Source: Streptomyces deccanensis (GTDB taxonomy: Bacteria; Actinomycetota; Actinomycetes; Streptomycetales; Streptomycetaceae). From it: a stretch of DNA of 64,000 bases. The stretch covers positions 6,324,001-6,388,000 of the forward strand of contig NZ_CP092431.1 in assembly GCF_022385335.1 (NCBI RefSeq), read 5' to 3'. The notes beneath the pieces were generated by a model, which searched no databases, had not been told where the DNA came from, and was given only the letters and a program-made list of their open reading frames with translations. Positions 20,347 to 29,902 of the stretch are shown in pieces. The position numbers were made by a program, and so were the translations under genes. Positions within the stretch are counted from its first letter, which is position 1. Every line of letters begins with the position of its first letter.

Positions 20347-21252
20347 TCACTTGCCGCCCACGCCCATCAACCCGCCCACCAGCGCCCGTCGCGCCACCAG
20401 GTACACGGCGAAGATCGGGATGCCGGAGAGGACGACCGAGGCGAGCAGGGCGGGGATGTTGACGCCGAACTGGCTGACGTAGTTGAACAGTCCGAGCGTG
20501 AGGACCCGGGGGCCGTCGGACTGGGTGAAGATCAGCGGGAAGAGGAAGCCGTTCCACGCCTGGAGCGCCGAGAAGATGACGACCGTGCTGATGCCGCCCT
20601 TGGCGAGCGGGATCGTCAGCTGGAAGAGCATCCGCAGCGGGGACGCCCCGTCCAGGGCCATCGCCTCGTACAGGTCCTCGGAGACGTCCCGGAGGGTGCC
20701 CACCAGGACCAGGACCGAGACCGGCATCGCGAAGGCCGCCGTCGGGAGGATGACGGCCAGGAGGGTGTCGTAGAGGTCGAGTTTGGCGATCAGCAAATAC
20801 AACGGGACGACCACTGCCTGGGCCGGGATCGCCACGCCCAGCAGGAAGAGGCGGAACGCCGCGTTCGACCAGCGGTCGCGGGTGCGGACGGCCGTGTACG
20901 CGAGCGGGATGGACAGGGCCAGGACGATGCCCACGACCGACACCGCGACGATCGCCGTATTGCTCAGGAGGTGACCGAAGCCACTGGTCAGGACGGTGTT
21001 GTAGTTGTCGAGGGTCGGGTCGGCGGGAGGCTTGAGGGGATTGCCCGTCAACGCCTTGTCCGCGCCGGTGAGAGACGCCGACAGCATCGCGTAGATCGGG
21101 ATCAGGACGATGACCAGCCAGACGAAGGCGCCCAGGCCCGCCACCGGGTTGGCTCGGCGCGCCCAGTGCCTGCGGCGGCGGGGGGCCTCAGTCACCGGGC
21201 CACCGCCCGGCTGCCGGGTCCTCGTGGGGCGCGCCAGTGTGTCGTGTGACAT
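20347..21252 (-). CDS. bxlG: ABC transporter permease, CUT1 family (MalG-like)
   Basis: The 301-residue inner-membrane protein has six predicted helices and the permease EAA loop YEAMALDGASPLRMLFQLTIPL near residue 205, which contacts the ATPase. The C-terminus AVYLVARRALVGGLMGVGGK is typical of MalG-type subunits. No ATPase gene is present, so a shared ATPase such as MsiK is expected, as for other Streptomyces sugar importers. It sits 9 bp after the MalF-type gene and 58 bp before the GH3 gene. Confidence 0.93.
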   Translation of the reverse strand: MSHDTLARPTRTRQPGGGPVTEAPRRRRHWARRANPVAGLGAFVWLVIVLIPIYAMLSASLTGADKALTGNPLKPPADPTLDNYNTVLTSGFGHLLSNTAIVAVSVVGIVLALSIPLAYTAVRTRDRWSNAAFRLFLLGVAIPAQAVVVPLYLLIAKLDLYDTLLAVILPTAAFAMPVSVLVLVGTLRDVSEDLYEAMALDGASPLRMLFQLTIPLAKGGISTVVIFSALQAWNGFLFPLIFTQSDGPRVLTLGLFNYVSQFGVNIPALLASVVLSGIPIFAVYLVARRALVGGLMGVGGK

Positions 21253-21261
21253 TGCGTGCCG

Positions 21262-22179
21262 TCACATCCCTTCGCGGGTGCTGCGCATGGCGCCGAAGCC
21301 GGTCAGCCGGACCAGGACCAGGGAGAGGCCCGTCGCGGCGATGACCAGGAAGGACGCGATGGCGCTGGCGTAGCCGAAGTCGTACGTCTTGAAGCCCGCC
21401 TCGTACATCAGGTACGGCAGGATCGCGGTGTCCGTGCCGGGGCCGCCCTTGGTGAGGATCAGGACCGTCTCGAAGTACGTCAGGGAGCCGACGACCATCA
21501 GGACCGTGGACGTGGTGATCGTGTGGCGCAGCTGCGGCAGCGTGATCGAGAAGAACTGGCGGTAGCGGCCGGCGCCGTCGATGGCGGCCGCCTGGTAGAG
21601 CACCTCGGGGATCTGGCGGGCCCCGCCCTGGTAGATCAGGGTGTGGAAGGGGATGAACTGCCAGCCGCCGACGAAGACGATCGCGAGGAACGCGCCGCTC
21701 TGCGAGCCGAGGGTGTCCTTCTGGATGATGCCGAAGTTCGGGTCGAGCAGGGCGTAGAACAGGATCGCGATGGCGGTGGAGGAGAGCAGGAACGGGACGA
21801 AGAAGACCGCGGAGAGGATCGCCCGGTTGCGCTGCCGGCCCGCCGCCCAGACACCGAGGAGCAGGGCGACGACCGTCTGGAAGACCCAGCTGGCGACGGT
21901 GAGGACGACCGTCAGCCACAGGGACTGCGTCATCCGGGGGTCGTCGAGGAGCTTCTTCCAGTTGTCGAGGCCCACGGGCCGGGGGTCGCCGAGGCCGTCC
22001 CAGCTGGTGAAGGAGAGGTAGAGGGCCAGCGCCATCGGGACGACCGCGAAGAAGGTGAAGAAGAGGACGCCGGGCAGGGCCCAGGCGGCGTGCGGGCGGC
22101 CGGTGCGGCTCGTACGCCGAGCCGCCCGGTGCACCTGCCCCGTCCGTGGCGCCGGGGTCTTCTCGACCGTGACGGTCAC
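21262..22179 (-). CDS. bxlF: ABC transporter permease, CUT1 family (MalF-like)
   Basis: This second transmembrane subunit of the importer is 305 residues, with a basic N-terminal tail and six helices. Its EAA loop is [21 protein letters not shown], and the conserved [10 protein letters not shown] segment follows. The GTG at 22179 is chosen because it overlaps the stop of the binding-protein gene (GTGA junction) and has AGGGG upstream; GTG 22194 is also open. It heterodimerises with the downstream MalG-type subunit. Confidence 0.93.
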   Translation of the reverse strand: MTVTVEKTPAPRTGQVHRAARRTSRTGRPHAAWALPGVLFFTFFAVVPMALALYLSFTSWDGLGDPRPVGLDNWKKLLDDPRMTQSLWLTVVLTVASWVFQTVVALLLGVWAAGRQRNRAILSAVFFVPFLLSSTAIAILFYALLDPNFGIIQKDTLGSQSGAFLAIVFVGGWQFIPFHTLIYQGGARQIPEVLYQAAAIDGAGRYRQFFSITLPQLRHTITTSTVLMVVGSLTYFETVLILTKGGPGTDTAILPYLMYEAGFKTYDFGYASAIASFLVIAATGLSLVLVRLTGFGAMRSTREGM

Positions 22180-23537
22180 TTCAGCCCCTTGCACGCCGTC
22201 ACGAACTCGCTCGGCGAGGACTGGCCCGCGAACAGCTTGCCTATCTCCGTGTGCATCTTGGTGCCGAGGCCGTCGCCGAGCGCCTGATCCCAGGAGAGCG
22301 TGAAGGCCGGGGCCTTCTGCACCATGTCGTACTGGAACTTCGCGTACTCGGGGTTGGGGGAGGAGGCGAGCAGCTCGGCCGCGTTCGAGGTGGTCGGCAC
22401 GTCGCCGTTGTCGATGAGCGCCTGCGCGTACTCCTTCGACGCGCAGTCCTTCAGGAAGCCGACCGCGAGATCCTTGTTCTTCGTACGGGCGTTGATCGAC
22501 CAGTAGTTGGTGGGGTTGCCGACGACGTTGCGGACGTCACCGGTGCCGCCCTCGACGGTCGGGAAGGCGGCCCAGCCCAGGTTGCTCTTGGCGAAGTCCG
22601 GGAACTTGCCGAGCTGGGTCGAGTACTCCCACGAGCCCATCAGGTGCATGGCCGCCTTGCCGCGCGCGAAGACCGCGGGAGCGCCGCCGTTGACGTACGA
22701 CACCGAGGTGAACTTGGAGCCGAAGGCGCCGTCGTCGATGAGCTCCTTGACCAGCTCGGCGGCACGGACGACGGCCGGGTCGCCCCAGCCCTCGGCGTCA
22801 CCGTCCTGGATGCGCTTGAAGACCTCGGGACCGCCGATCCGGTCGACCAGATACTCCAGCCACATCAGCTCGGGCCAGACGTCGGAGCCGCCGAGCGCGA
22901 AGGGGGTGATCTTCGCCTTCTTCAACTTGGCGTTGATGTCGAGGAGTTGGTCCCAGGTGGTGGGCGGCTGGAGCTTGTGCTCGGCGAAGACGGACTTGTT
23001 GTAGAAGAGGATCACCGGCTGCATGCCGCGCATCGGGATGCCGTAGTGGCGGCCCCCCAGGTCGCCGGCCGCGAGGACCGAGGGCAGGAAGCCGGACTTG
23101 AGGACCGGGTCGCCCTCGATGATGTCGGTGAGGTCGACGAGCTTGCCCGCCTCCTCGTACGGCTTGATCGAGCCGCCGCCCCAGTTGAAGAAGATGTCCG
23201 GCGCGCTCGGGGAGCCCATCGCCGTGCGGAGCTTGGGGGAGTAGTCGGAGCCGGGGACCTTCTGGAGCTTGATGGTGCCGCCGGCCTTCTTCGCCGCGGC
23301 CGACTTGTTGAACCGGTCCACGCCCGCCTGCTGGACCTTCACCGCGTCGTCGCCGTACACGAACGCGGTGAGCGTCTTGCCGTCCCCGCCGCCCGAGCCG
23401 CCGCCGGAGCCGCAGGCGGTGAGGCCGGCCCCGAGGCCGGCGGTGAGCAACGAGGCGGACCCCGCGCCGAGGAACCAGCGCCTGCTGAACGAACGGCCGC
23501 CTGCGCCGCCGGTGACCTGGCCTCTACTCGACTCCAT
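22176..23537 (-). CDS. bxlE: Sugar-binding lipoprotein (BxlE-like)
   Basis: This is the extracellular solute-binding protein of a CUT1 importer, 453 residues. The N-terminus has a twin-arginine region ([12 protein letters not shown]) followed by a hydrophobic stretch and the lipobox LTAC, so Tat export and lipid anchoring are both predicted. The mature part has family 1 landmarks ([60 protein letters not shown]). The start at 23537 has GAAGGG upstream. It is first gene of the operon and divergent from the LacI regulator, with operator-like repeats in the 105-bp gap. Confidence 0.93.
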   Translation of the reverse strand: MESSRGQVTGGAGGRSFSRRWFLGAGSASLLTAGLGAGLTACGSGGGSGGGDGKTLTAFVYGDDAVKVQQAGVDRFNKSAAAKKAGGTIKLQKVPGSDYSPKLRTAMGSPSAPDIFFNWGGGSIKPYEEAGKLVDLTDIIEGDPVLKSGFLPSVLAAGDLGGRHYGIPMRGMQPVILFYNKSVFAEHKLQPPTTWDQLLDINAKLKKAKITPFALGGSDVWPELMWLEYLVDRIGGPEVFKRIQDGDAEGWGDPAVVRAAELVKELIDDGAFGSKFTSVSYVNGGAPAVFARGKAAMHLMGSWEYSTQLGKFPDFAKSNLGWAAFPTVEGGTGDVRNVVGNPTNYWSINARTKNKDLAVGFLKDCASKEYAQALIDNGDVPTTSNAAELLASSPNPEYAKFQYDMVQKAPAFTLSWDQALGDGLGTKMHTEIGKLFAGQSSPSEFVTACKGLK

Positions 23538-23551
23538 GAGAGCACCCTTCG

Positions 23552-23610
23552 CGAATGTTTCGGGTGTTACTTCGAATGTTCCGGGAACGTAAGGCCGTCG
23601 AAAGGGTTCG
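23552..23610. promoter_or_regulatory. Operator region between bxlE and bxlR (CGAA-type repeats)
   Basis: Two direct copies of CGAATGTTYCGGG lie at 23552-23564 and 23573-23585, 21 bp apart, or two helical turns. The first contains CGAA-TGT-TTCG, and the second differs by one base. A third CGAA-AGGG-TTCG is at 23599-23610. The spacing suits a pair of LacI-family dimers controlling both divergent genes. Confidence 0.65.
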
Positions 23611-23642
23611 TCAAGGGGTCGCGCAGGGATACGATCCCGCAC

Positions 23643-24710
23643 ATGAAGCCCGCGAAGCCCGAGGAAATCCAGACAAGAGCGCGTGCGTCGCACTCCACGC
23701 AGACCGCGACGCTCGCCGAGATCGCCCGCCAGGCAGGCGTCTCGGCTCCGACTGTTTCGAAGGTGCTCAACGGCCGCGCGGACGTCGCGCCCGCGACCCG
23801 CACCCGCGTCGAGGACCTGCTGCGCGAGTACGGCTACCGCCGCCGACGCGCCGAGGCGACCCGGTCCCCCCTCATCGACCTGGTCTTCCACGAGCTGGAG
23901 AGCGCCTGGGCCATGGAGGTCATCCGGGGTGTGGAGAACATCGCGCGCGAGGAGGGCCTGAGCGTCGTCCTCTCCGAGAGCGCGGGGCGCCTCACCCCCG
24001 GCCGCACCTGGGCCGACCAGGTCGCCGCGCGCCGCCCGCACGGGGTCGTGCTGGTCCTGTCGGGGCTGGACGAGTCCCAGCGCGCCCTGCTCACCAGCCG
24101 CTCCATCCCGTTCGTGGTGATGGACCCGGCGGGCGACCCGGGCGACGACGTACCCTCGATCGGCGCCACCAACTGGCAGGGCGGCCTCGCCGCGACCCGT
24201 CATCTGATCGAACTCGGCCACCGGCGCATCGGCGCCATCAGCGGACCCTCGCGGATGATGTGCAGCCGCGCCCGGGTCGACGGCTACCGGGCCGCCCTGG
24301 AGACCGCCGGGCTGCCGGTCGCCGCCGACCTGATCAAGGCCGGGGACTTCCACCACGAGACCGGCTACCGGCTGGGGCTGGAGCTGCTGCGCCGCCCCGA
24401 CCGCCCGACCGCCGTCTTCGCCGGCAACGACCTCCAGGCCCTCGGCCTCTACGAGGCGGCCCGCGAACTGGGCCTGCGCATCCCGGAGGACCTCAGCGTC
24501 GTCGGCTTCGACGACCTGCCGGTGGCCCGCTGGGTGGGGCCCCCGCTGACGACCGTGCGCCAGCCCCTGATGGAGATGGCCGAGGCGGCGGCCCGCCTGG
24601 TGCTGGACCTGGGGCGCCAGGACGGGGGCCCCTCGGCGGCGACGAGGGTGGAGCTGGCGACGAGTCTGGTGGTGCGCAGTAGTACGGGGGTGCCGCCACT
24701 GGCTCCCTGA
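23643..24710 (+). CDS. bxlR: LacI-family transcriptional repressor (BxlR-like)
   Basis: The 355-residue regulator has an N-terminal HTH near residues 21-50 ([20 protein letters not shown], then [12 protein letters not shown]) and a periplasmic-binding-protein-like sensor domain. Sensor-domain motifs include [35 protein letters not shown] and [20 protein letters not shown]. It is divergent from the importer operon and is expected to repress it until a xylooligosaccharide or similar ligand binds. The hairpin at 24706-24741, overlapping the stop codon, probably terminates it. Confidence 0.93.
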   Translation: MKPAKPEEIQTRARASHSTQTATLAEIARQAGVSAPTVSKVLNGRADVAPATRTRVEDLLREYGYRRRRAEATRSPLIDLVFHELESAWAMEVIRGVENIAREEGLSVVLSESAGRLTPGRTWADQVAARRPHGVVLVLSGLDESQRALLTSRSIPFVVMDPAGDPGDDVPSIGATNWQGGLAATRHLIELGHRRIGAISGPSRMMCSRARVDGYRAALETAGLPVAADLIKAGDFHHETGYRLGLELLRRPDRPTAVFAGNDLQALGLYEAARELGLRIPEDLSVVGFDDLPVARWVGPPLTTVRQPLMEMAEAAARLVLDLGRQDGGPSAATRVELATSLVVRSSTGVPPLAP

Positions 24711-24758
24711 AGGAAGGCAGGCGAAGCCGCCTTCCTTCAGGGGCGCGGGGAACTGCGC
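24706..24758. repeat. Terminator hairpin plus dispersed repeat copy E (reverse)
   Basis: A perfect 13-bp inverted repeat CCTGAAGGAAGGC / GCCTTCCTTCAGG (24706-24718, 24729-24741) begins inside the bxlR stop region. The reverse complement of the 20-bp repeat core follows at 24739-24758. Copies A and E share the outer CCTGAAGG stem sequence, which links them as one element type. Confidence 0.85.
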
Positions 24759-24883
24759 GACAAGCCACGACGTAGGGGTCAGCCGGCCATGAACCGATCC
24801 CGGCAGACGCCTGTCCGGAAGTTGATGTATTGACGGCTGACGCCTCCCCCTCCACACTCCTCCGAAGTCAATCGGTTGCACCA

Positions 24884-24896
24884 CCGAAACTTTCGG
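24884..24896. promoter_or_regulatory. Xylanase-type operator CCGAAACTTTCGG
   Basis: A perfect 13-bp palindrome centred on C ends 11 bp before the xylanase start. It matches the CGAAA-centred inverted repeat I remember from Streptomyces xylanase promoters. It has the same CGAA-N3-TTCG form as the strongest site in the bxlE-bxlR gap. Confidence 0.7.
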
Positions 24897-24907
24897 AGGC
24901 ACCCGCA

Positions 24908-26254
24908 ATGAGACCCTCCCTGAGCGGCCTGCTCACCGGCCTGGCCGCCGTCGCCGCCCTGATCGTCGCCGCCCCCTCCGCCCACGCCGCCGACCCACCC
25001 CTGCGTGACCTCGCCGCGGCCAAGAACAAGGCGATCGGCACCGCCGTCACCGGCTCCAAACTCACCGGCACCTACGGCGAGATCGCGGGCCGGGAGTTCA
25101 ACTGGCTCACCCCCGGCAACGCCATGAAGTGGGGCTCCGTCGAACCCACCCGGGGCAACTTCAACTGGACCGAGGCCGACCAGATCGTCGACTTCGCCGA
25201 GGCCCACGACCAGGACGTACGCGGCCACACCCTCGTCTGGCACAGCCAGAACCCGAGCTGGCTCGACAACGGCACCTGGACACCCGCGCAGCTCAGCCAG
25301 CTGATGAACGACCACATCGCCCTCGAGGTCGGCCGCTACAAGGGCCGCCTCGCCGCCTGGGACGTGGTGAACGAGCCGTTCAACGAGGACGGCACCTACC
25401 GCCAGACCCTCTGGTACAACGGCCTCGGCGCCGACTACATCGCCCAGGCCCTGACCGCCGCCCGCGCCGCCGACCCGGCCGCCAAGCTCTACATCAACGA
25501 CTACAACGTCGAGGGCGTCAACGCGAAGAGCACGGCCCTCTACAACCTGGTCCGGGACCTCAAGGCACGCGGTGTCCCCATCGACGGGGTCGGCCTCCAG
25601 GCCCACCTGATCCTCGGTCAGGTCCCCTCCACGCTCCAGCAGAACATCCAGCGCTTCGCCGACCTGGGCGTGGACGTCGCCATCACCGAACTCGACATCC
25701 GGATGCAACTCCCCGCCACGGCGGCCAAGTTGGCCCAGCAGCGCACCGAGTTCGACGCCGTGGTGAAGGCCTGCGTCGCCGTGACCCGCTGCACCGGTGT
25801 GACGGTCTGGGGCTTCACCGACTCCGACTCCTGGATCCCGGACACCTTCCCCGGCGAGGGCGCGGCGACCCCGTACGACGAGAGCTACGCGCCGAAGCCC
25901 GCGTACTACGGCATCGCGACGGCGCTCGGTGGCACGGTGACCGAGCCACCGGTACCCACCGGCTGCTCGGCCGTGTACAGCGTCCCGAACCAGTGGAACA
26001 CCGGCTTCACCGGCAATGTGACCATCAGTTGCGCCGCCGGATCCTCGCTCTCCTCCTGGCGGGTCACCTGGACGTTCGGGGCGGGGCAGCGGGTCGGCCA
26101 GGCGTGGAACGCGAACTGCGTCCAGACGGGTACGGCCGTCAGCTGTTCCAACGCCTCCTGGAACGGGAGCGTGCCGAGCGGCGGTTCGGTGAGCTTCGGC
26201 TTCAACGGAACCTGGAGCGGGAGCAATCCGGTGCCCACGGTGACGCTGGGCTGA
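24908..26254 (+). CDS. Secreted endo-1,4-beta-xylanase, GH10 with CBM2
   Basis: The 448-residue enzyme cleaves internal xylan bonds outside the cell. A Sec signal peptide ([20 protein letters not shown], cleavage after AHA near 28) precedes a GH10 barrel. The acid/base Glu is in [14 protein letters not shown] near residue 158 and the nucleophile Glu in [15 protein letters not shown] near 263; [12 protein letters not shown] lies between them and the N-terminus. After a short Pro/Thr linker the C-terminal 105 residues form a CBM2-type cellulose-binding module ([20 protein letters not shown], Trp residues and paired cysteines). An operator-like palindrome overlaps its leader. Products would feed the adjacent importer. 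Confidence 0.95.
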   Translation: MRPSLSGLLTGLAAVAALIVAAPSAHAADPPLRDLAAAKNKAIGTAVTGSKLTGTYGEIAGREFNWLTPGNAMKWGSVEPTRGNFNWTEADQIVDFAEAHDQDVRGHTLVWHSQNPSWLDNGTWTPAQLSQLMNDHIALEVGRYKGRLAAWDVVNEPFNEDGTYRQTLWYNGLGADYIAQALTAARAADPAAKLYINDYNVEGVNAKSTALYNLVRDLKARGVPIDGVGLQAHLILGQVPSTLQQNIQRFADLGVDVAITELDIRMQLPATAAKLAQQRTEFDAVVKACVAVTRCTGVTVWGFTDSDSWIPDTFPGEGAATPYDESYAPKPAYYGIATALGGTVTEPPVPTGCSAVYSVPNQWNTGFTGNVTISCAAGSSLSSWRVTWTFGAGQRVGQAWNANCVQTGTAVSCSNASWNGSVPSGGSVSFGFNGTWSGSNPVPTVTLG

Positions 26255-26367
26255 GAGTGGCTGCCGAGTACTCCCGAGGACTGCAGAGGACTGAGAAGTC
26301 TGAGAATTTCCGAAGGAAAGGCGGCATGAGGTTCTGCCCGTAACAATTCGGACGTAAGTTCCTGTGC

Positions 26368-27459
26368 GTGAATGGTGAAGAAAGCGCGTTCGGGGGCGGC
26401 AGCGGGGACCCGGCCCGACGGCGGCGTCGGCTGAGAATCGCCGGGTGCCTGCTCGCCGGGGTCCTCGTGGTCGGGGCGGGCGGGGCGGGTTGGGCGTTCT
26501 GGCGGCTGAACGACAACATCGCGAGTGTCGACATCGACGCCGCCCTCGGCGACAACCGCCCCGCGAAGATCCGTTCCTCCCCGGATCCGTTCGCGTCGGA
26601 TCCGTCCGCGTCAAATCCGTCGGCGTCGGCCGCCGCCGAGGCCCTGCCGAGCGGCGCCCTGAACATCCTCGTCCTCGGCTCCGACTCCCGCAGCGGCAAG
26701 GAGAACGCGGAACTCGGCGGCGGCGACGAGGGCGCGGGGGCCCGCTCGGACACGGCGATGGTCGTCCACGTCGACGAGGGGCGCACCGGGGCGACGGTCG
26801 TCAGCATCCCCCGCGACACCCTCGTCACCCGCCCGTCCTGCCCGCTGGAGTCGGGCGGCTCGACGGCGGTGGCGTACAACGTGATGTTCAACAGCGCGTA
26901 CGCGGTCGGCGGCCCGGTCTGCGCGGTCAAGACGGTCGAGTCGATGACGGACGTCCGCATGGACCACTACATCGAGATCGACTTCGCCGGCTTCGCGAAG
27001 CTCGTCGACGCCCTCGGCGGCGTCACGGTCACCACGGACGAGGACATCGACGACGAGGACAGCCATCTGACCCTGGACGCCGGCACCCACCACCTGGACG
27101 GCGAACAGGCCCTCGCCCTGGCCCGCACCCGCCACGGCATCGGCGACGGCAGCGACCTCGGCCGCATCGGCCTCCAGCAGACACTGGTCAAGGCCCTGCT
27201 GGACCAGATCTCCTCGACCGACCTCCTGACCAACCCCGCGCAGCTCTACCGGGCCGCCGACGCGATCACCGGAAGCCTGACGACGGACACCGGACTGGAC
27301 TCGCTGGGGGAGCTGGTGAGCCTGGGCAAGAGCCTGAACGGCCTGACCTCGGCCGAGACGGAGACCGTGATGATGCCGGTGGTCACGGCCGCGTACGACC
27401 GCAACCGGGTGGTGGCGGACGAGCCGGAGGCGAGCCGGTTGTGGGAGTCGCTGAGGTAG
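26368..27459 (+). CDS. LytR-CpsA-Psr family cell-wall ligase
   Basis: LCP proteins transfer lipid-linked glycopolymers to peptidoglycan. The 363-residue product has a basic N-terminal tail (PARRRRRLR), one membrane helix near 25-48 and a Ser/Pro spacer. The external LCP domain follows: LNILVLGSDSRSG, ARSDTAMVVHVDE, VVSIPRDTLV, HYIEIDFAGFAKLVDALGGV and ALALARTRHGIGDGSDLGR, which carry the Arg and Asp residues for pyrophosphate binding. The GTG at 26368 is the first start in the frame. It appears monocistronic. Confidence 0.92.
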   Translation: MNGEESAFGGGSGDPARRRRRLRIAGCLLAGVLVVGAGGAGWAFWRLNDNIASVDIDAALGDNRPAKIRSSPDPFASDPSASNPSASAAAEALPSGALNILVLGSDSRSGKENAELGGGDEGAGARSDTAMVVHVDEGRTGATVVSIPRDTLVTRPSCPLESGGSTAVAYNVMFNSAYAVGGPVCAVKTVESMTDVRMDHYIEIDFAGFAKLVDALGGVTVTTDEDIDDEDSHLTLDAGTHHLDGEQALALARTRHGIGDGSDLGRIGLQQTLVKALLDQISSTDLLTNPAQLYRAADAITGSLTTDTGLDSLGELVSLGKSLNGLTSAETETVMMPVVTAAYDRNRVVADEPEASRLWESLR

Positions 27460-27493
27460 CGGAGAAAAAGTTTCTCGGAAAATCCGGCGGCGG

Positions 27494-27520
27494 TGTCGAT
27501 CCGGTGTGCGGTCGTTCGAC
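27494..27520 (+). promoter_or_regulatory. Candidate ECF42 promoter of the DGPF gene
   Basis: TGTCGA at 27494-27499 and CGAC at 27517-27520 are separated by 17 bp and lie 54 bp before the DGPF-protein start. This resembles the TGTCGA / CGA-type promoter I recall for ECF42 sigma factors in S. venezuelae, whose main targets are DGPF genes. Confidence 0.55.
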
Positions 27521-27573
27521 GCATGGGTGAGAGTCGGGGACAGGCCCCGCCCGCTGATGCCGTAGGAGTCACC

Positions 27574-27930
27574 ATGCCGCGTTATCTGTCGCTGGTTCAG
27601 ATCGACGAGAAGACCGCCCCCGCCGAGGGGCCCAGCCCCGAGCTGATGCAACGGATGGGGGAGCTGCTGGAGGAGATCACCAAGGCGGGGGTCATGCTCG
27701 ACACCGCCGGCCTGACGCCGACCGCGCAAGGGGCGCGCGTGCACTGGGAGGGCGGCAGGATCTCCGTCACGGACGGGCCGTTCACCGAGTCCAAGGAGGT
27801 CGTCGGCGGCTATGCGCTGATGCAGTGCAAGGACATGGCCGAGGCGATCGAGTGGACCAAGCGGTTCCTGAAGGTGCACGAGGAGCACTGGACGGTGACG
27901 TGCGAGGTGCGGGAGATCATGGAGGGCTGA
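27574..27930 (+). CDS. YCII-related DGPF-domain protein
   Basis: This 118-residue protein has a ferredoxin-like fold (PF03795, YCII-related). The signature DGPFTESKEVVGGY is at residues 69-82, and a second half runs MAEAIEWTKRFLKVHEEHW. Biochemical function is not established for this family; members accompany ECF42 sigma factors. The start has TAGGAG upstream, and a candidate ECF42 promoter lies ahead of it. The sigma factor begins 69 bp downstream on the same strand. Confidence 0.93.
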   Translation: MPRYLSLVQIDEKTAPAEGPSPELMQRMGELLEEITKAGVMLDTAGLTPTAQGARVHWEGGRISVTDGPFTESKEVVGGYALMQCKDMAEAIEWTKRFLKVHEEHWTVTCEVREIMEG

Positions 27931-27999
27931 GCCCGCCTGGCGAGGCCGCTGGCGAGGCCGCTTCTCGGACGCCTGGGATGTCGTGTCTGATGGTGGGCT

Positions 28000-29283
28000 G
28001 TGACCTCACAGCCCACCCCGCCCATGCCCCCACCCAAGGACCCCGACCCGGACACGGCCATCGAGACCGTGTTCCGGATCGAGTCGCCCAGAGTCATCGC
28101 CGGTGTCGCGCGGATCGTGCGGGACGTCGGGATCGCGGAGGAGTTGGCACAGGACGCGCTGGTCGCCGCGCTGGAGCGATGGCCGAGGGACGGGGTGCCG
28201 GACAATCCAGGCGCCTGGCTCATGGCGACGGCCAAGCACCGGGCGATCGACCTCGTGCGCCGCCGGGAGCGGTACGCGCGCAAGCTCGCGGAGGTGGGGC
28301 GGGACCTGGAGGCGGCGGGGCCGTATCTCGATCAGCCGTCCGACCCGGACGACATCGACGACGACCTGCTCCGCCTGGTCTTCACGGCCTGCCACCCGGT
28401 GCTGTCCGCCGAGGCCCGCATCGCCCTCACCCTGCGGCTGCTCGGCGGCCTGACCACCACCGAGATCGCCCGCGCCTTCCTGACCCCCGAGCCGACGCTC
28501 GCCCAGCGCATCGTCCGCGCCAAGCGCACGCTGGCCACGAGGAACGTCGCCTTCGAGGTGCCGTACGGCCCCGACCGGGAGGCCCGCCTCGACTCCGTCC
28601 TGGAGGTCATCTACCTGATCTTCAACGAGGGGTACGCGGCCACCGCGGGCGACGACCTGCTGCGCCCGGCGCTGTGCGAGGACGCCCTCCGACTGGCGCG
28701 CGTGCTGGCCCAGTTGATGCCCAAGGAGCCCGAGGTGCACGGTCTGGTCGCCCTGCTGGAGCTCCAGGAGTCGCGGGCGGCCACCCGCACGGGGCCCGCC
28801 GGGGAGCCGGTCCTGCTGCGGGACCAGGACCGCCGCCGCTGGAACCGCCTCCTCATCGCCCGGGGCTTCACCGCCCTCGGCCGTGCCACCGCCGCCGCGC
28901 AGGGGGCCCCGGGCCCGTACGCCCTCCAGGCGGCCATCGCCGCGTGCCACGCCCAGGCGTACACCTACGACGAGACGGACTGGCCGAGGATCGCCACGCT
29001 GTACGCCCTGCTGGCCGCCCGCGCCCCGTCCCCCGTGGTCGAACTGAACCGCGCGGTCGCCGTCTCCATGGCCGAGGGCCCCGGCCCCGCCCTGGAGATC
29101 GTGGACAGCCTCGCCGCCGAACCCGCCCTGCGGGACTACCACTTGCTGCCGAGCGTGCGCGGCGACCTCCTCCACCGCCTGGGCCGCACGGAGGAGGCGC
29201 GCGCGGAGTTCCTCCGGGCGGCCACCCTGACCCACAACGAACGCGAGCGGGCGTTGATGCTGGCGAGGGCGCAGGAGGAGTGA
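28000..29283 (+). CDS. ECF42-type RNA polymerase sigma factor with long C-terminal extension
   Basis: The 427-residue product has sigma region 2 (VRDVGIAEELAQDALVAALE, AWLMATAKHRAIDLVRRR) and region 4 (TLRLLGGLTTTEIARAFLTP, TLAQRIVRAKRTL) in the first 190 residues. A helical extension of about 230 residues follows, with VYLIFNEGYAA-type and PSPVVELNRAVAVSMAEGP motifs. This extended architecture next to a DGPF gene defines group ECF42, which has no classical anti-sigma factor; the extension is thought to control activity. The GTG at 28000 has a weak ribosome-binding site, and ATG 28024 is an alternative. Confidence 0.93.
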   Translation: MTSQPTPPMPPPKDPDPDTAIETVFRIESPRVIAGVARIVRDVGIAEELAQDALVAALERWPRDGVPDNPGAWLMATAKHRAIDLVRRRERYARKLAEVGRDLEAAGPYLDQPSDPDDIDDDLLRLVFTACHPVLSAEARIALTLRLLGGLTTTEIARAFLTPEPTLAQRIVRAKRTLATRNVAFEVPYGPDREARLDSVLEVIYLIFNEGYAATAGDDLLRPALCEDALRLARVLAQLMPKEPEVHGLVALLELQESRAATRTGPAGEPVLLRDQDRRRWNRLLIARGFTALGRATAAAQGAPGPYALQAAIAACHAQAYTYDETDWPRIATLYALLAARAPSPVVELNRAVAVSMAEGPGPALEIVDSLAAEPALRDYHLLPSVRGDLLHRLGRTEEARAEFLRAATLTHNERERALMLARAQEE

Positions 29284-29902
29284 AGGGGCGGACGACGCGC
29301 GGACGACGCGCGGTTGAGAGGCGGGTGAGGGTGGGTGGGTGGCGGCGGGACGTGAGTGGGTGGGTGGCGCATCGAGGGCATCGGGCGGGGCATTCACGCG
29401 TGAGGACATCGGGCGGCGCATCCACGCGTGAGGGCCGCGGGCGGGGCATTCACGCGCGGCTGCTCCGTCTGCGGGGCGCGCGTCCCGCGTGGCGGGGCGA
29501 GGTGAGCAGCGCGGCGATGCCGTGAGGCGCTGCCCGGGAGCCGCACGACGGGCTGCCACGGACCGCGACGGCGGCCACGGCTACGGGGTCAGCCGGCGGC
29601 CCCACCTACGGGGTCGGCCGCCGGCCACGGCTACGGGCCCGGCCGCGTGGCCGGTAACGGCGATGGCGCGGACGGGCGCCAGCGCCTCCGGCAACCCGGC
29701 GCCTCCGGCAGCCCGGCGCCTCCGGCAGCCCGGCGCCTCCGGCAGCCCGGCCCCTCCGGTGCCCCGGCCTCTCCGGCGCCCCGGCCTCTCCGGTGCCCAG
29801 GCCCCTCGGCCTCTCCGGCCTCTCCGGCGCCCCTCGGCACCCTCGGCGCCCCCGGCACCCCGGTATCCCTGCGGAGCAGGCACCCCCGGCGGAACCGGGG
29901 CC
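29284..29902. repeat. Gene-free stretch with two tandem-repeat arrays
   Basis: This 619-bp gap between the sigma factor and the convergent methyltransferase holds no credible gene. Three imperfect 28-bp units lie at 29379-29406, 29407-29434 and 29435-29462. Seven units of about 17 bp (consensus GGCGCCTCCGGCAGCCC) lie at 29681-29799 and decay into similar CTCCGGC-rich DNA up to about 29870. A 17-bp period is not a multiple of three, so the array is not a coding repeat. Confidence 0.8.
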
